From: Kineothrix sp. MB12-C1
GTDB lineage: Bacteria > Bacillota > Clostridia > Lachnospirales > Lachnospiraceae
Direction: 5' to 3'
DNA: 64,000 nt
Assembly: GCF_030863805.1 (NCBI RefSeq)
Contig: NZ_CP132957.1
Location: forward strand, 248,001-312,000
Shown: positions 17,608-27,685 of the stretch, in pieces
Numbering within the stretch: position 1 is the stretch's first letter
Layout of the letters: the number at the start of each line of letters is the position of its first letter
Program-made: the position numbers and the translations under genes
The notes under the pieces: generated by a model
What the model saw: only the letters and a program-made list of their open reading frames with translations
Told to the model about the DNA's origin: nothing
Database searches by the model: none

Positions 17608-18072
17608 CTAAAAATCAAGCGCCAGCCTGATAAGTGCAATGTCTGTTCTTGCAAAAATCAGTTCTTCTTTTTCATCTTCTATCGTTATGGAACTCTCATC
17701 AAATGCCTTTAATTTCCCCCTGAATTCCTTACATTTATCAATTGCCTTATATGTCTTGATTTCCACTTCTTCACCGATACTCTTCGTTAAATGTTTATCT
17801 TTTTTCAAGGTTCTTCCAAGTCCCGGACTGCTTACTTCTAAAATATAAGCATCAGCAATAAAATCTTTCTCGTCCAGAGCCTCTGATAACGCCCTGCTCA
17901 CCGTCTCACAGTCATTGATGTTTACCCCCTCCGGCTTATCGATATAAACGCGCAAATAAAAGTCGCTGCCTTCCTTCACATATTCTACATCATAAATTTC
18001 AACCTCTGCTGCTTCCACTATCGGATGAAGCAGTTCTTCCGTCCTGTTCTCGTATGTTTCTTTCCTGGACAT
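17608..18072 (-). CDS. rimP: Ribosome maturation factor RimP
   Basis: Needed for 30S assembly around the 3' domain. 154 residues. Two-domain protein with the conserved VEYVKEGSDFYLRVYID and CETVSRALSEALDE segments (about residues 28-75) and the SSPGLGR motif at about 105. First gene of the rimP-nusA-infB-ribF operon. Starts at ATG 18072, behind a leader containing a full intrinsic terminator. Confidence 0.95.
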   Translation of the reverse strand: MSRKETYENRTEELLHPIVEAAEVEIYDVEYVKEGSDFYLRVYIDKPEGVNINDCETVSRALSEALDEKDFIADAYILEVSSPGLGRTLKKDKHLTKSIGEEVEIKTYKAIDKCKEFRGKLKAFDESSITIEDEKEELIFARTDIALIRLALDF

Positions 18073-18112
18073 CGATGCACCCGTTCCTTTCCATCATCTC
18101 ATCGCTACTCGC

Positions 18113-18139
18113 AAAAAGAGTGGACTCGCAAGTCCACTC
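18113..18139 (-). terminator. Terminator hairpin inside the rimP-nusA leader (attenuator candidate)
   Basis: On the minus strand GAGTGGACT (18139-18131), loop TGCG and AGTCCACTC (18126-18118) form a perfect 9-bp stem followed by five T residues (18117-18113). The promoter is upstream at 18168-18196 and rimP starts at 18072, so most transcripts would stop before the operon unless the hairpin is bypassed. Confidence 0.85.
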
Positions 18140-18167
18140 CAATTAACAATAGCATTTATTCTCTTAT

Positions 18168-18196
18168 ACTATAACACTGTATACCTTTAATTGCAA
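18168..18196 (-). promoter_or_regulatory. Promoter of the rimP-nusA-infB operon
   Basis: TTGCAA (18196-18191), 17 bases, TATAGT (18173-18168) on the minus strand. It lies between tRNA-Glu and the leader terminator. The expected start at about 18161 gives only some 20 nt before the hairpin. Confidence 0.75.
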
Positions 18197-18220
18197 GGCT
18201 TTTAGAAAAAATACTTAAAA

Positions 18221-18292
18221 CAGCTCGTAGGGGACTCGAACCCCTGATTCCGCCGTGAGAGGGCGGCGTCTTAACCTCTTGACCAACGAGCC
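18221..18292 (-). tRNA. tRNA-Glu (anticodon CUC)
   Basis: 72-nt cloverleaf on the minus strand. The acceptor stem GGCUCGU pairs with ACGAGCU (G-U at the end), discriminator G. The anticodon stem CCGCC/GGCGG holds the loop CUCUCAC with anticodon CUC, and the T arm has GGUUCGAGUCC. The CCA end is not encoded. It has its own promoter at 18343-18371 and lies just upstream of the rimP operon, where E. coli has a tRNA gene (metY) in the equivalent place. Confidence 0.95.
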
Positions 18293-18342
18293 AGAACAAA
18301 TTCGACACGAATTATTTTCGTTATTCTCTTGCCGACTTGCTT

Positions 18343-18371
18343 ATTCTATTACAAAACTTATTAGATTGCAA
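18343..18371 (-). promoter_or_regulatory. Promoter of tRNA-Glu
   Basis: TTGCAA (18371-18366), 17 bases, TAGAAT (18348-18343) on the minus strand, with the same -35 and spacing as the rimP promoter. The tRNA begins about 50 nt downstream. Confidence 0.7.
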
Positions 18372-18445
18372 GCACTTTTTTTATCTTTTTTGCATTTGTT
18401 CTTTATTTTTTCTTTCAATATCCGAAAAACGCCCATTTTCCGCCT

Positions 18446-18805
18446 TTATTTTACCAAATTATTAACAGTCTCTATGATAATACCCGCTTCAAAGGGCTTC
18501 GTAATGAAGTCGGAAGCACCTTCTTTAATTGCTTTTACCATCTTCTCTTTCTGACCGGCTGCTGTAATCATAACAATCTTCGCCTCTTTGTCTTCATTCC
18601 GGATACCTTCGAGCGCCTCGAGCCCGTTCATTACAGGCATCGTAATATCAAGCGTTACCAGATCCGGTTTAAGTTCTTTATACAAAGCAATCCCTTCTTC
18701 GCCATTGGACGCCTCGCCAACAACGGTGTGTCCTGCACCTTCCAACACTTCTCTCAAGATTTTACGGGATGTTCTCGAATCATCTACAATTAAAATATTT
18801 GCCAT
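18446..18805 (-). CDS. cheY: CheY-like single-domain response regulator
   Basis: 119-residue receiver domain. It has the DD pair in ILIVDDSRTSR (residues 3-13), the phospho-acceptor Asp in LVTLDITMPVMNG at about 54, the Thr/Ser in MITAAGQ at about 84, and the Lys in FITKPF at about 106. No output domain, as in CheY. Start ATG 18805 behind AGGAGG. A longer frame to 18847 would overlap the upstream gene. It follows the CheX-like gene downstream of polC, away from the main che operon. Confidence 0.9.
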   Translation of the reverse strand: MANILIVDDSRTSRKILREVLEGAGHTVVGEASNGEEGIALYKELKPDLVTLDITMPVMNGLEALEGIRNEDKEAKIVMITAAGQKEKMVKAIKEGASDFITKPFEAGIIIETVNNLVK

Positions 18806-18830
18806 AATCTCATCCTCCTGCTGCCATTCA

Positions 18831-19721
18831 TTATGCGGAAACTTCAAGCTCAGTGTCTACTGAGATGAAGATTTCTACCATGTAGTTCTTAATACTTACG
18901 GGAATAACTAATGCTTTTTGTCCTGTTTTCACACAGCCCTTCTGATAGTAAGTAGGGGGAATCATATCCACCTGTATCCCTTCCGCACTAAGAGCGGATG
19001 CATACAGCCCATTAATACAGTTGATGAACTCACAAACAGAATCAAAAGCATAAATATCCATTTCTTCAAAAGATTCCCTGGCAAAGGTGCTTGCAATCGC
19101 CATAAGTCCGCACTCTTCTCCTGCCAATGCGAGAGCTATATTGCGTTCCCCCTCTACCTCCTGTAAAGCAATATCTTCAAACTCGTAATTATCCGCTTCT
19201 CTCGACGCACCAACAGAAATATTAGAATCGATTAAACGTACTATCGTACGAATAGCCACCCCTGCCAGTTCCCTGGCGAATCTGTTTTCACTCCTTACAA
19301 AAAGAGGAACGATACGATCCACATCGCCACTTTTCAAATCATCCATATCAGTAGGAGTGAATCCATTTTCCTTCTGATAGCTTTCCATTGCCTGTTCTAT
19401 CTCTTCCAGCGTCATAAATCCCTTCTCCGTCACTGTCTGTATGAATATGAGATAAGGATTCCCTTGCTGCTTCAATAATCGTTCCACCTGATTCTCAGTC
19501 AGGTATCCTAACTCCACAGCAATATCACCAAAACGCTTGTCCTCTTGGGCCTGTCTCTTATTGATCTTATCTGCCTGCTCTTCGGTCAAAAGCTTCTCAG
19601 ATACTGCAATAAGCCCCATTTTCACTCGCACATTCTTCTGTTCTTCTAATACTTCTTCCAGCTTTTGTGCAGAAATCAAATTCTTCTCTACCAAAAATTT
19701 CCCCAAAATCTGACTAAACAT
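18831..19721 (-). CDS. CheX-like chemotaxis protein with GspE/MshEN-type N-terminus
   Basis: 296 residues from ATG 19721 (GGAGGG upstream; the frame runs further but with no ribosome binding site). The N-terminal half has two repeats of the type ILGKFLVEKNLIS and IAVELGYLTENQVERLL, typical of the N-terminal domain of type II secretion ATPases (MshEN/GspE-N). The C-terminal half (about 135-296) resembles CheX/CheC-type phosphatases, with an ALALAGEECGLMAIASTF helix. The downstream neighbour is a CheY, so a role in CheY dephosphorylation is plausible, but the key E-x-x-N motif of CheX is not obvious. Function is inferred. Confidence 0.6.
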   Translation of the reverse strand: MFSQILGKFLVEKNLISAQKLEEVLEEQKNVRVKMGLIAVSEKLLTEEQADKINKRQAQEDKRFGDIAVELGYLTENQVERLLKQQGNPYLIFIQTVTEKGFMTLEEIEQAMESYQKENGFTPTDMDDLKSGDVDRIVPLFVRSENRFARELAGVAIRTIVRLIDSNISVGASREADNYEFEDIALQEVEGERNIALALAGEECGLMAIASTFARESFEEMDIYAFDSVCEFINCINGLYASALSAEGIQVDMIPPTYYQKGCVKTGQKALVIPVSIKNYMVEIFISVDTELEVSA

Positions 19722-19780
19722 ATGTACCCTCCATACAAGTTTTATCGTAATGCCAAAACTTTCCTTCAATTATATAACAT

Positions 19781-22700
19781 TTAAGAGACAAAATCAAATA
19801 AACTTATTTGATTCGATTCCGGAAGATTTCCTAAAAGATTTAAGGTATCCATCAACTCCACCACCGTCTTGGAGACCTTCGTTCTCTGCCTAAAATCATC
19901 CTTTGATAAGAAAGGGCCGTTCTTAGCGGCTTCCACAATAGCATCCGCCGCCTTCTCGCCCAGACCATCGATACTATTTAAGGAGGGCATAATATCATCT
20001 CCTACAATTTGAAACAGTCTGGACTTAGCCGAGAAGATATCGATAGGAACGAACTTGAATCCTCTGGCATACATCTCCTGCACCAGCTTCATATCTTTAT
20101 ATGAGTCTTGCTCCTTTTTGGATAAGATATCGCTCCTCCTTCTATAGTCCTCCATCATCTTCTCCAAATGCTCTTTCCCCTGACACATCAGTTCGTAAGA
20201 AAATGCAGAGGCACGAATACTGAAAAAAGAAGCATAAAAAGCAAGGGGATAATTAATCTTGCAGTAAGCAATACGCCATGCCATCATAACATAGGCTGCC
20301 GCATGCGCCTTAGGGAACATATACTTAATCTTCTTACAAGACCAGATGTACCAATCCGGGACATTGGCCTCAACCATAGCAGCCTCCATCTTATCGGTCA
20401 GTCCTTTACCCTTACGCACACTCTCCATAATATTAAATGCAAGAGAGCTTTCCACTCCCATACTAATCAAATAAACCATAATATCATCTCGCGTACAGAT
20501 GGCCGTAGAAATCGTTGCCGTTCCTTCTTGAATGAGGGTCTGTGCATTACCCAGCCATACGTCAGTACCATGGGCCAACCCTGCAATTCGAACCAAGTCA
20601 GAAAAAGCCTGGGGCTTCGTATCGATTAACATCTGCATCGCGAATTCTGTTCCGAACTCCGGTATTCCCAATGCTCCCAGCTTACAACCGCCAATTTCCT
20701 CCGGTGTAACACCGAGAGCACTCGTATTCTTAAACAGCGACATTACTTGCGGATCATCCAATGGTATGGCTACCGGATCGATACCTGTCAAATCTTGAAG
20801 CATACGAATCATGGTAGGATCGTCGTGCCCGAGAATATCCAGCTTTAATAAGTTATGATCGATGGAGTGATAATCGAAATGAGTGGTAATCGTATCCGTC
20901 GTCATATCGTTAGCCGGATGCTGCACCGGCGTAAAGGAATTGATATCTTCCCCTATAGGAAGTACGATAATTCCACCGGGATGCTGTCCGGTACTTCTTC
21001 GGATTCCCGTACACCCTACAACGATTCTATTAATTTCACAAGTGCGTTTTCTATGCCCTCTTTCTTCAAAATAGTTCTTAACATAACCAAAAGCAGTCTT
21101 ATCCGCCAGCGTACCTATCGTTCCTGCCCGGTAAGTTTGTCCTGCACCGAAGATAACCTCCGTATACTTATGTGCTTTACTCTGGTACTCGCCGGAGAAG
21201 TTAAGATCGATATCCGGCTCCTTATCTCCTTTAAATCCAAGGAAGGTCTCGAAAGGAATATCAAAGCCATCCTTCTTCAAAGAAGCACCACAAACCGGAC
21301 AGGGCTTATCAGGCATGTCACAACCTGCCCTTCCGAAATAAGCTTTCACTTCCTCCGAGTCAAAATCGTAATAATGGCATTCGCTGCAGTAGTAATGAGG
21401 ACTTAGCGGATTTACTTCCGTAATTCCCGCCATGGTAGCTACGAAAGAGGACCCCACAGAGCCTCTCGAACCTACCAGATATCCATCTTCTACCGATTTC
21501 CAAACTAATTTCTGAGAGATAATATACATCACGGCAAATCCATTCGTTATAATGGAATTCAGCTCCCTCTCCAACCTTTTTTCTACAATTTCAGGCAGAT
21601 TCTCGCCATAGATTTCATGCGCTTTATTATAACAGATATCTGTCAGCATTTTATCGCTGTCAGGGATGATAGGAGCACATTTATCCGGTCTTACCGGAGA
21701 CATCGTTTCCACCATATCCGCAATCAGATTCGTGTTGGTAATAACGACCTCCTCCGCTTTATCGCTCCCCAGATAGGCGAACTCCTCCAACATTTCCTCC
21801 GTGGTGCGCAAGTAAAGGGGCGGCTGATCATCGGAATCAGCAAATCCTTTCCCCGCCATAATAATGCGACGATATACCTCTGCTTCCGGGTCGAGGAAGT
21901 GTACATCACAGGTCGCCACTACAGGTTTATCGAACTGCTCCCCCAATTCCACTATCTTTTTGTTAATTTCTATGATGTCTTCCATGGAATTAATATTTCT
22001 TATCCTATCGGATTCGATCATAAACTTATTGTTACCGAGAGGCTGTATTTCCAAATAATCATAGAAGTTAACGAGCCTTGCAATATCCGCATCCGACTTG
22101 CCGTCAAGAAGCGCCCGGTACAGTTCACCCGCTTCACAAGCACTACCTATAATCAGCCCTTCTCTATACTTTTGCAATAAGCTCTTCGGTACTCTCGGCC
22201 GTTTGCTATAATAAGTTAAATGAGACTCCGATACGAGACGGTATAGATTTATCCGCCCGGTATCATTCTTCGCAAGTATGATGGCATGATAGGACGGAAG
22301 TCTTTTCACAATATCCGTACTGGATGCACCGAGCTCATTCAGCTTATGAAGGGTATCTACTCCCTCCTCCTTTAACCTGGGAATAAACTTCGTAAATATT
22401 TCTGCGGTCGCTTCCGCATCATCTACCGCGCGGTGATGATTTTCCAAAGATATCCCGAGAGTCTTCGATACCGCATCCAGAGTATGCTTCGCCTGATGAG
22501 GCAGTAAGATTCTTGCAATTCCCACCGTATCCACATAAGTGAATTCTCTCTCCAGCCCAAGCCTTCTTGCATTTTCTATTACAAAACTCATATCGAAGCC
22601 CGCATTATGTGCTACCAATACCGCATCTGCACAAAAGTCTAAAAACTGCGGAAGTATCCGGTCGATCATAGGTGCATCGATTACCATATCATCGCTAATT

Positions 22701-24340
22701 CCTGTCAGCTTCTCAATTTCAAAAGGAATCGGAACGTCTGGATTCACAAACGCCGAATAACGCCCTGTAATCTGCCCCCCTTCTACCTTAACTGCACCAA
22801 TTTCGATGATTTTATTATAAACCGGGGAGAAGCCTGTCGTTTCGATATCGAATACAACAAAAGAACCGTTAAAATCCTGCCCCTTATCCCCCGTTACAAT
22901 TTCCTTCAAGTCATCCACCAAGTAAGCTTCCATTCCATAAATTACTTTGAAGAAATCCTGTTTATCCGGGTTAGATTCACCCGCTTCTTTTCTCCTTCCC
23001 TTCTCTGCCTTCCACAAATCCTCCCATACATGGTTGGCATCGGGAAAGGACTGCACCACCCCGTGATCGGTAATGGCAATAGCCGGATGCCCCCACTGAT
23101 AAGCACGCTTTACAATATCCTTCGCCTCGGAAACACCATCCATATCGCTCATTTTCGTATGACAATGAAGCTCCACCCGCTTCCTTGCACTGGTATCCAT
23201 CCTGGACGAAGTGAAATCAGGAATCTTTTTTACGCCGCTTATGGAGCCTATCGTCAATTCATTATCAAATTTATCTATAACCGCAACGCCTTTTAACTTA
23301 ATAAAAGCACCTTTATTAATTCCGGAAGTTATTTCTTCCACCTGGTCGTTATGGACGAACATCTTCACGGTCATAGTATCGGAAAAGTCTGTAATATCGA
23401 AGAAAAGAATTGTTTTCTCATTCTTAATCTCCCGCTTATCCATATGAATGACTTTACCGCGTATTGTCACTTCTCCAATTTCTCCAATTACATCCTCGAT
23501 ATGCATCGCTTCCTCATCGAAATCTCGTCCATATAACACATCCGGATTATCAGAGCGTTTAATCGCACGCCTAAAGTCTCCCTTCTCACTATTCTTTCTT
23601 CCTCCGCGAAAATCGCTCCGAACTCCTGCTTCCTTAGACTTTACTACACCGCCCACTTTTTGTTTATCGGTATCCTCCCTTTTATCCTGAGTCTGAGCGG
23701 TTGCCGCGGGGGATGCTGTCTCTATAGTAGCAGGGGAATCGAATTCTTCATTGGAAACACCTGCTGCTCTGGCCGTAATATCCGCTACCTGCCTTGCAAT
23801 CTTTAGATCATCATCCTCTTTATGTCGTCCGGCTTTCGCTTCCTTATAGGAAACCCCGACTTCTACTTGGAATTCAAACCGTTCATTATAGATCTTATCG
23901 ATAATATGTATCAGTTCGTCCGCCTTGCTTCTGGCCGGCACGGAATCTTCTATGGTCAGCATTATTTTATTTTCCGACGGATAGCTGATATCCGCATTTT
24001 TAAAGAAATTGTATACCACCGGGCTATAAGCCCTTAGTTCCAGCAAAATACTATCTTTATAAATGTTCATAAATTTTTCCGGATTGTATTGAGCCGACAA
24101 ATGATATTTCTCGTATATCTTTACCGTAATTTGAAAACTCGAAAAGAGTTGCTTTCGAATCGTTTCCTCCGCATTTAAAATGAACTCTTTATGAATGAGC
24201 CTATCGCTTACAATATAGATGCGAAGAAAATCCTTCCTTTTAGTGGCGGAGATTCTCTCTACCTCCACCTGCTCAAATAAGTTTCTTATCTTATCATCCA
24301 ATTGTAATGAAGGAAATACATCAAAAAACTTTTTTCTCAT
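19781..24340 (-). CDS. polC: DNA polymerase III alpha subunit, PolC type
   Basis: Replicative polymerase of low-GC Gram-positives, 1519 residues. In order: N-terminal domains I-II, an OB fold (about 285-375), a PHP domain (ELHCHTKMSDMDG, 390-402) interrupted by the DEDD proofreading exonuclease (VVFDIETTG, 495-503, and HHRAVDDAEAT), the polymerase palm (GSRGSVGSSFVA; PDIDLNFSGEYQ with the catalytic Asp pair), helix-hairpin-helix region, and the end ESNQISLFDF, a clamp-binding motif. Starts at ATG 24340 behind AGGAAGAAG, 37 nt after ispG. Confidence 0.98.
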   Translation of the reverse strand: MRKKFFDVFPSLQLDDKIRNLFEQVEVERISATKRKDFLRIYIVSDRLIHKEFILNAEETIRKQLFSSFQITVKIYEKYHLSAQYNPEKFMNIYKDSILLELRAYSPVVYNFFKNADISYPSENKIMLTIEDSVPARSKADELIHIIDKIYNERFEFQVEVGVSYKEAKAGRHKEDDDLKIARQVADITARAAGVSNEEFDSPATIETASPAATAQTQDKREDTDKQKVGGVVKSKEAGVRSDFRGGRKNSEKGDFRRAIKRSDNPDVLYGRDFDEEAMHIEDVIGEIGEVTIRGKVIHMDKREIKNEKTILFFDITDFSDTMTVKMFVHNDQVEEITSGINKGAFIKLKGVAVIDKFDNELTIGSISGVKKIPDFTSSRMDTSARKRVELHCHTKMSDMDGVSEAKDIVKRAYQWGHPAIAITDHGVVQSFPDANHVWEDLWKAEKGRRKEAGESNPDKQDFFKVIYGMEAYLVDDLKEIVTGDKGQDFNGSFVVFDIETTGFSPVYNKIIEIGAVKVEGGQITGRYSAFVNPDVPIPFEIEKLTGISDDMVIDAPMIDRILPQFLDFCADAVLVAHNAGFDMSFVIENARRLGLEREFTYVDTVGIARILLPHQAKHTLDAVSKTLGISLENHHRAVDDAEATAEIFTKFIPRLKEEGVDTLHKLNELGASSTDIVKRLPSYHAIILAKNDTGRINLYRLVSESHLTYYSKRPRVPKSLLQKYREGLIIGSACEAGELYRALLDGKSDADIARLVNFYDYLEIQPLGNNKFMIESDRIRNINSMEDIIEINKKIVELGEQFDKPVVATCDVHFLDPEAEVYRRIIMAGKGFADSDDQPPLYLRTTEEMLEEFAYLGSDKAEEVVITNTNLIADMVETMSPVRPDKCAPIIPDSDKMLTDICYNKAHEIYGENLPEIVEKRLERELNSIITNGFAVMYIISQKLVWKSVEDGYLVGSRGSVGSSFVATMAGITEVNPLSPHYYCSECHYYDFDSEEVKAYFGRAGCDMPDKPCPVCGASLKKDGFDIPFETFLGFKGDKEPDIDLNFSGEYQSKAHKYTEVIFGAGQTYRAGTIGTLADKTAFGYVKNYFEERGHRKRTCEINRIVVGCTGIRRSTGQHPGGIIVLPIGEDINSFTPVQHPANDMTTDTITTHFDYHSIDHNLLKLDILGHDDPTMIRMLQDLTGIDPVAIPLDDPQVMSLFKNTSALGVTPEEIGGCKLGALGIPEFGTEFAMQMLIDTKPQAFSDLVRIAGLAHGTDVWLGNAQTLIQEGTATISTAICTRDDIMVYLISMGVESSLAFNIMESVRKGKGLTDKMEAAMVEANVPDWYIWSCKKIKYMFPKAHAAAYVMMAWRIAYCKINYPLAFYASFFSIRASAFSYELMCQGKEHLEKMMEDYRRRSDILSKKEQDSYKDMKLVQEMYARGFKFVPIDIFSAKSRLFQIVGDDIMPSLNSIDGLGEKAADAIVEAAKNGPFLSKDDFRQRTKVSKTVVELMDTLNLLGNLPESNQISLFDFVS

Positions 24341-24377
24341 CTCTTCTTCCTATTCCGGCTTCTTATCTCAGGCTGCA

Positions 24378-25430
24378 CTAGTTCCAATGAAGAAGTTCTT
24401 CTCGTAATGTCTCAAGAAGCTGCTCCTCCGGCACCTTTCTAATAATTTCACCTTTTCTAATCAGCAAGCCTTCTCCCATACCTCCGGCAATGCCGATATC
24501 CGCTTCTCTCGCCTCGCCGGGGCCATTTACTGCACAGCCCATTACCGCCACTTTGATATCGAGGGGAATATCCTGTACCATTTCTTCTACCTGATTGGCG
24601 AGTTGTATTAGATCTATCTTCGTCCTTCCACAAGTCGGACAAGACACCACTTCGATTCCGCCTTTTCTAAGTCCCAGTGTGCGAAGAATCAATTTTGCCG
24701 ACTTAATCTCCTCTACCGGATCGCCGGTAAGGGAGACGCGAATCGTATCGCCGATTCCCTGATATAACATAATGCCAAGCCCTACGCCCGACTTAATATT
24801 TCCCCCCAGCAAGGTGCCTGATTCCGTAATGCCCACATGAAGCGGGTAATTCGTCTGAGCCGCCAGGAGTTCATGAGCCCTTACGCACATAAGTACATCG
24901 GAGGATTTGATACTAATCACCAGATTATCATATCCCAAGTCCTCTATCATCTTCACTTTGTCCAAAGCACTCTCCACAATACCCTGCGCCGTAACTCCAT
25001 TATATTTTTCGATCAAAGGTTTTTCCAAGGAACCGCTATTTACTCCAACACGGATAGGAATACTTCTTTCCTTCGCCATATTCACTACAGCAGCGACATT
25101 TTCCTTTTTTCCAATGTTTCCCGGATTAATTCTTATTTTATCAGCACCATTTTCCATAGATGCAATCGCCATTTTATAATCAAAGTGAATATCTGCAACG
25201 AGCGGAATAGATATTTGCTTCTTAATCTCTGCAATCGCATATGCTGCCTCCATGGTCGGAACCGTACAGCGGACAATCTCGCATCCTGCTTTTTCTAATC
25301 TATGTATTTGCTCCACCGTGGCCGCTATATCTTCCGTACTCGTATTTGTCATAGACTGGATTAAAATCGGATTCCCGCCTCCGATGACCCTGTCTCCTAT
25401 TTTCACGATTCTTGTATGTTCTCTGTGCAT
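24378..25430 (-). CDS. ispG: 4-hydroxy-3-methylbut-2-en-1-yl diphosphate synthase
   Basis: [4Fe-4S] enzyme of the MEP isoprenoid pathway, which reductively converts MEcPP to HMBPP. 350 residues from ATG 25430, chosen because AGGAGG is just upstream; the longer frame to 25508 has no ribosome binding site. The N-terminal TIM barrel starts with [16 protein letters not shown]. Cluster cysteines are at about 264 and 267 (SCPTCGRT) and 299 ([11 protein letters not shown]). It works two steps after Dxr, which is also encoded in this window. Confidence 0.97.
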   Translation of the reverse strand: MHREHTRIVKIGDRVIGGGNPILIQSMTNTSTEDIAATVEQIHRLEKAGCEIVRCTVPTMEAAYAIAEIKKQISIPLVADIHFDYKMAIASMENGADKIRINPGNIGKKENVAAVVNMAKERSIPIRVGVNSGSLEKPLIEKYNGVTAQGIVESALDKVKMIEDLGYDNLVISIKSSDVLMCVRAHELLAAQTNYPLHVGITESGTLLGGNIKSGVGLGIMLYQGIGDTIRVSLTGDPVEEIKSAKLILRTLGLRKGGIEVVSCPTCGRTKIDLIQLANQVEEMVQDIPLDIKVAVMGCAVNGPGEAREADIGIAGGMGEGLLIRKGEIIRKVPEEQLLETLREELLHWN

Positions 25431-25504
25431 AAATGCCTCCTCGCTGTCCATTTCCAGCTTCTTTCTCATGATGTAATGAAGTCTATCATACCCGTATTTT
25501 AGTG

Positions 25505-26896
25505 TCAAGGTTCGAGACTTTTCAGGTAGAAGGTTCTGCTTTTCTTCTCATTGGTACGAATTCTTACACATTCTACGGTAAGCTCATAGTCTTCCCCTCG
25601 CAAAAAATAGTCCGAAGGCACCTCCATCCTCATTGCTCCCTTGGGAGAATATTGTGCATCGTAGCGAATCAGTATCTTCTGCCCCTCCTCATTGCGAACT
25701 ACAACGGGAAGCAACTCCTCTTTCGCATACACAGTATCAGGACTGGCAAAAAGATGGATACAAATTGCCACACACACTATCACTATGAGTCCTTTATTTC
25801 TCTTTGCCGATAAATATACCGCATTCAACTGTCGAATGTTCTTTCTGAAATGCTCATAGATCTTATCCCACACATATTTGCACAAACAAAGCAATAACAC
25901 ACCTCCCGCAATAACAACTACTCTTTCTCTATATCCTGTAATCTCAATAGTTTCTTTTATTCCGTCTTTTACATATCCACACAGATTCAAAAACATACCT
26001 CCCAATAAAAACAACAGCATATAATATAATCCTTCAACCACATTATATACATAGCGCCATCTCTTCTCCGATGTTCTCTGCCTTTTTAACGCTTCTTTCA
26101 TCGGGGATATCCCTGCATATCGTTTTCCTTTCTCCGCCTGTGTGGATTTCTCTATTATTTTCTCAAGTCCGGCCGAAAGCGATGCATCGTAAAAACGGAG
26201 CGGCTGCACGATAAAAGGCGGGCAGGAAGGATCATTTCCGGTAAGCATATAATGTAACGTCATTCCCAACCCATACACATCGCTCTTTTCATCCGCTGTC
26301 TCCTTGCCAAGATAACCGAATTGTTCCGGTGCTCCATATCCATAAGTGCCGGTATATGGATGTTCCCTCCCCCGATGGTCACAATATTTCAATTGGGCAC
26401 TCCCGAAATCAATCAGCTTAATCTTGCCTTCCGCGTTTATTATCACATTTGACGGCTTCATATCCTGATAAATAATGGGATCACTACTCCTATGCAGATA
26501 TTCGAGCACTTCTGCAAGCTCTATCGCCCAGAAAACAGCCTGTTCACTATTCACCTTACCATATTTCTTTATATAGATATCCAAAGTTATCCCCTCGATA
26601 TAATCCATTACGAGATACTTCCTCCCGTCAACCTCCATATAGTCGATAATACTCGGAAACGCCGGGTGATTTAGTTCTCTTAAGAAGCTAATCTCTTTCT
26701 CCAAGACATCCATCTCCCCCTCCTTATTATAAAACGCTTTCACTGCCCGGTAGCAATCCAGATTCCTATCGAATACTTTATAAACAATACCACTTCCTCC
26801 ACTTCCCACAACTTCTATTACCTCATATTTCCCTCCTATTACTTCACCTTCTTTTATTTTGTCTTCTATTTCTTCCCTTATTTCCTTTCTTTTCAT
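25505..26896 (-). CDS. Membrane Ser/Thr protein kinase without PASTA domains
   Basis: 463 residues from ATG 26896 (GAAAGGGG upstream; two earlier in-frame ATGs at 26926 and 26917 have weaker sites). Hanks-type kinase domain at 22-260: Gly loop VGSGGSGIV at about 30-38, ATP Lys in AVKAF at 53, catalytic loop [12 protein letters not shown] in LIDFGSAQ and APE in YGAPEQF. The usual HRD is YQD, so the Arg before the catalytic Asp is lost. C-terminal part: two or three hydrophobic helices (about 287-385) and an extracellular domain of about 75 residues, no PASTA repeats. It pairs with the PP2C phosphatase upstream. Confidence 0.88.
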   Translation of the reverse strand: MKRKEIREEIEDKIKEGEVIGGKYEVIEVVGSGGSGIVYKVFDRNLDCYRAVKAFYNKEGEMDVLEKEISFLRELNHPAFPSIIDYMEVDGRKYLVMDYIEGITLDIYIKKYGKVNSEQAVFWAIELAEVLEYLHRSSDPIIYQDMKPSNVIINAEGKIKLIDFGSAQLKYCDHRGREHPYTGTYGYGAPEQFGYLGKETADEKSDVYGLGMTLHYMLTGNDPSCPPFIVQPLRFYDASLSAGLEKIIEKSTQAEKGKRYAGISPMKEALKRQRTSEKRWRYVYNVVEGLYYMLLFLLGGMFLNLCGYVKDGIKETIEITGYRERVVVIAGGVLLLCLCKYVWDKIYEHFRKNIRQLNAVYLSAKRNKGLIVIVCVAICIHLFASPDTVYAKEELLPVVVRNEEGQKILIRYDAQYSPKGAMRMEVPSDYFLRGEDYELTVECVRIRTNEKKSRTFYLKSLEP

Positions 26897-26962
26897 ACCC
26901 GTTTCCCCTTTCTCCATTATTTGCATTAGGTTATTTCTTTTTCATTATTTTTTACCAGACCC

Positions 26963-27685
26963 TCACCCTGTTCGAATCACCACCGCTGAAATATTATCCA
27001 TCTCCCCCTCTCTCTTCGAGTATTCAGCAATTTCCCTTAGCCTTCTCTCTATCTGCTCCTTAGAGGTTAAATATTCCGGGAGCAATGTCTCCATCATTTT
27101 CTCATCGGAAACAATATGGCGAAATCCATCCGAGCAAAGTAAAAAAGTATTCTTCCTCGTAAATCTTCCATAATGGCTATCCGGCTCCTTCCACACAAAA
27201 CTGCCAATGCATTTAGTCAGAACCTGCTGCTGCGCTGCATGATCTCTCGTCAACTGCTTCATTCTCCCTTTTCTCCCCCTTCCTGCAATCCGGTAAGCCC
27301 TCGTATCACCACTATGCCATAGAAAATAATTCTTCCTATGAAAAAGAAGCATGGTAACAGTCGTTCCCATTTGTTCCTTATTTTCTTCCGAAAAATCCTT
27401 CATTTTTTGATTACAGGCATATAAACTTCTAATTCCGGATTTCCTTATTTTATTTTTACTCTTTCTCTTTTCCATCATAGGTATCGCCTCTTTATAGAAC
27501 CACTCTGTCATCTGTTCTGCCACGAAACCACTAGCCAACTCTCCTTTCCACAGACCCCCAATGCCGTCACAGATAAGAGCGAACACAATTCGCTCTCCTT
27601 TTAGAAATACTTCCTGTAAGGAGATAGAATCCTGGTTAACAGGACATTTGCCCGTATCCCAATACACTTCTGTAAGAAAATTCAT
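26963..27685 (-). CDS. PP2C-family protein phosphatase
   Basis: 240 residues from ATG 27685. Metal-dependent Ser/Thr phosphatase: NQDS near residue 18, CDGIGG at about 40 (first metal Asp), GTTVTMLLF, HSGDTRAYR, CSDGF and the C-terminal EMDNISAVV with the last metal Asp. Expected to reverse the kinase encoded 66 nt downstream. The start is uncertain: a GGAG lies 13 nt from this ATG and 1 nt from an in-frame ATG at 27697. This start region is shared with the MFS gene at 43904 (39-nt element). The promoter lies about 265 nt upstream. Confidence 0.9.
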   Translation of the reverse strand: MNFLTEVYWDTGKCPVNQDSISLQEVFLKGERIVFALICDGIGGLWKGELASGFVAEQMTEWFYKEAIPMMEKRKSKNKIRKSGIRSLYACNQKMKDFSEENKEQMGTTVTMLLFHRKNYFLWHSGDTRAYRIAGRGRKGRMKQLTRDHAAQQQVLTKCIGSFVWKEPDSHYGRFTRKNTFLLCSDGFRHIVSDEKMMETLLPEYLTSKEQIERRLREIAEYSKREGEMDNISAVVIRTG

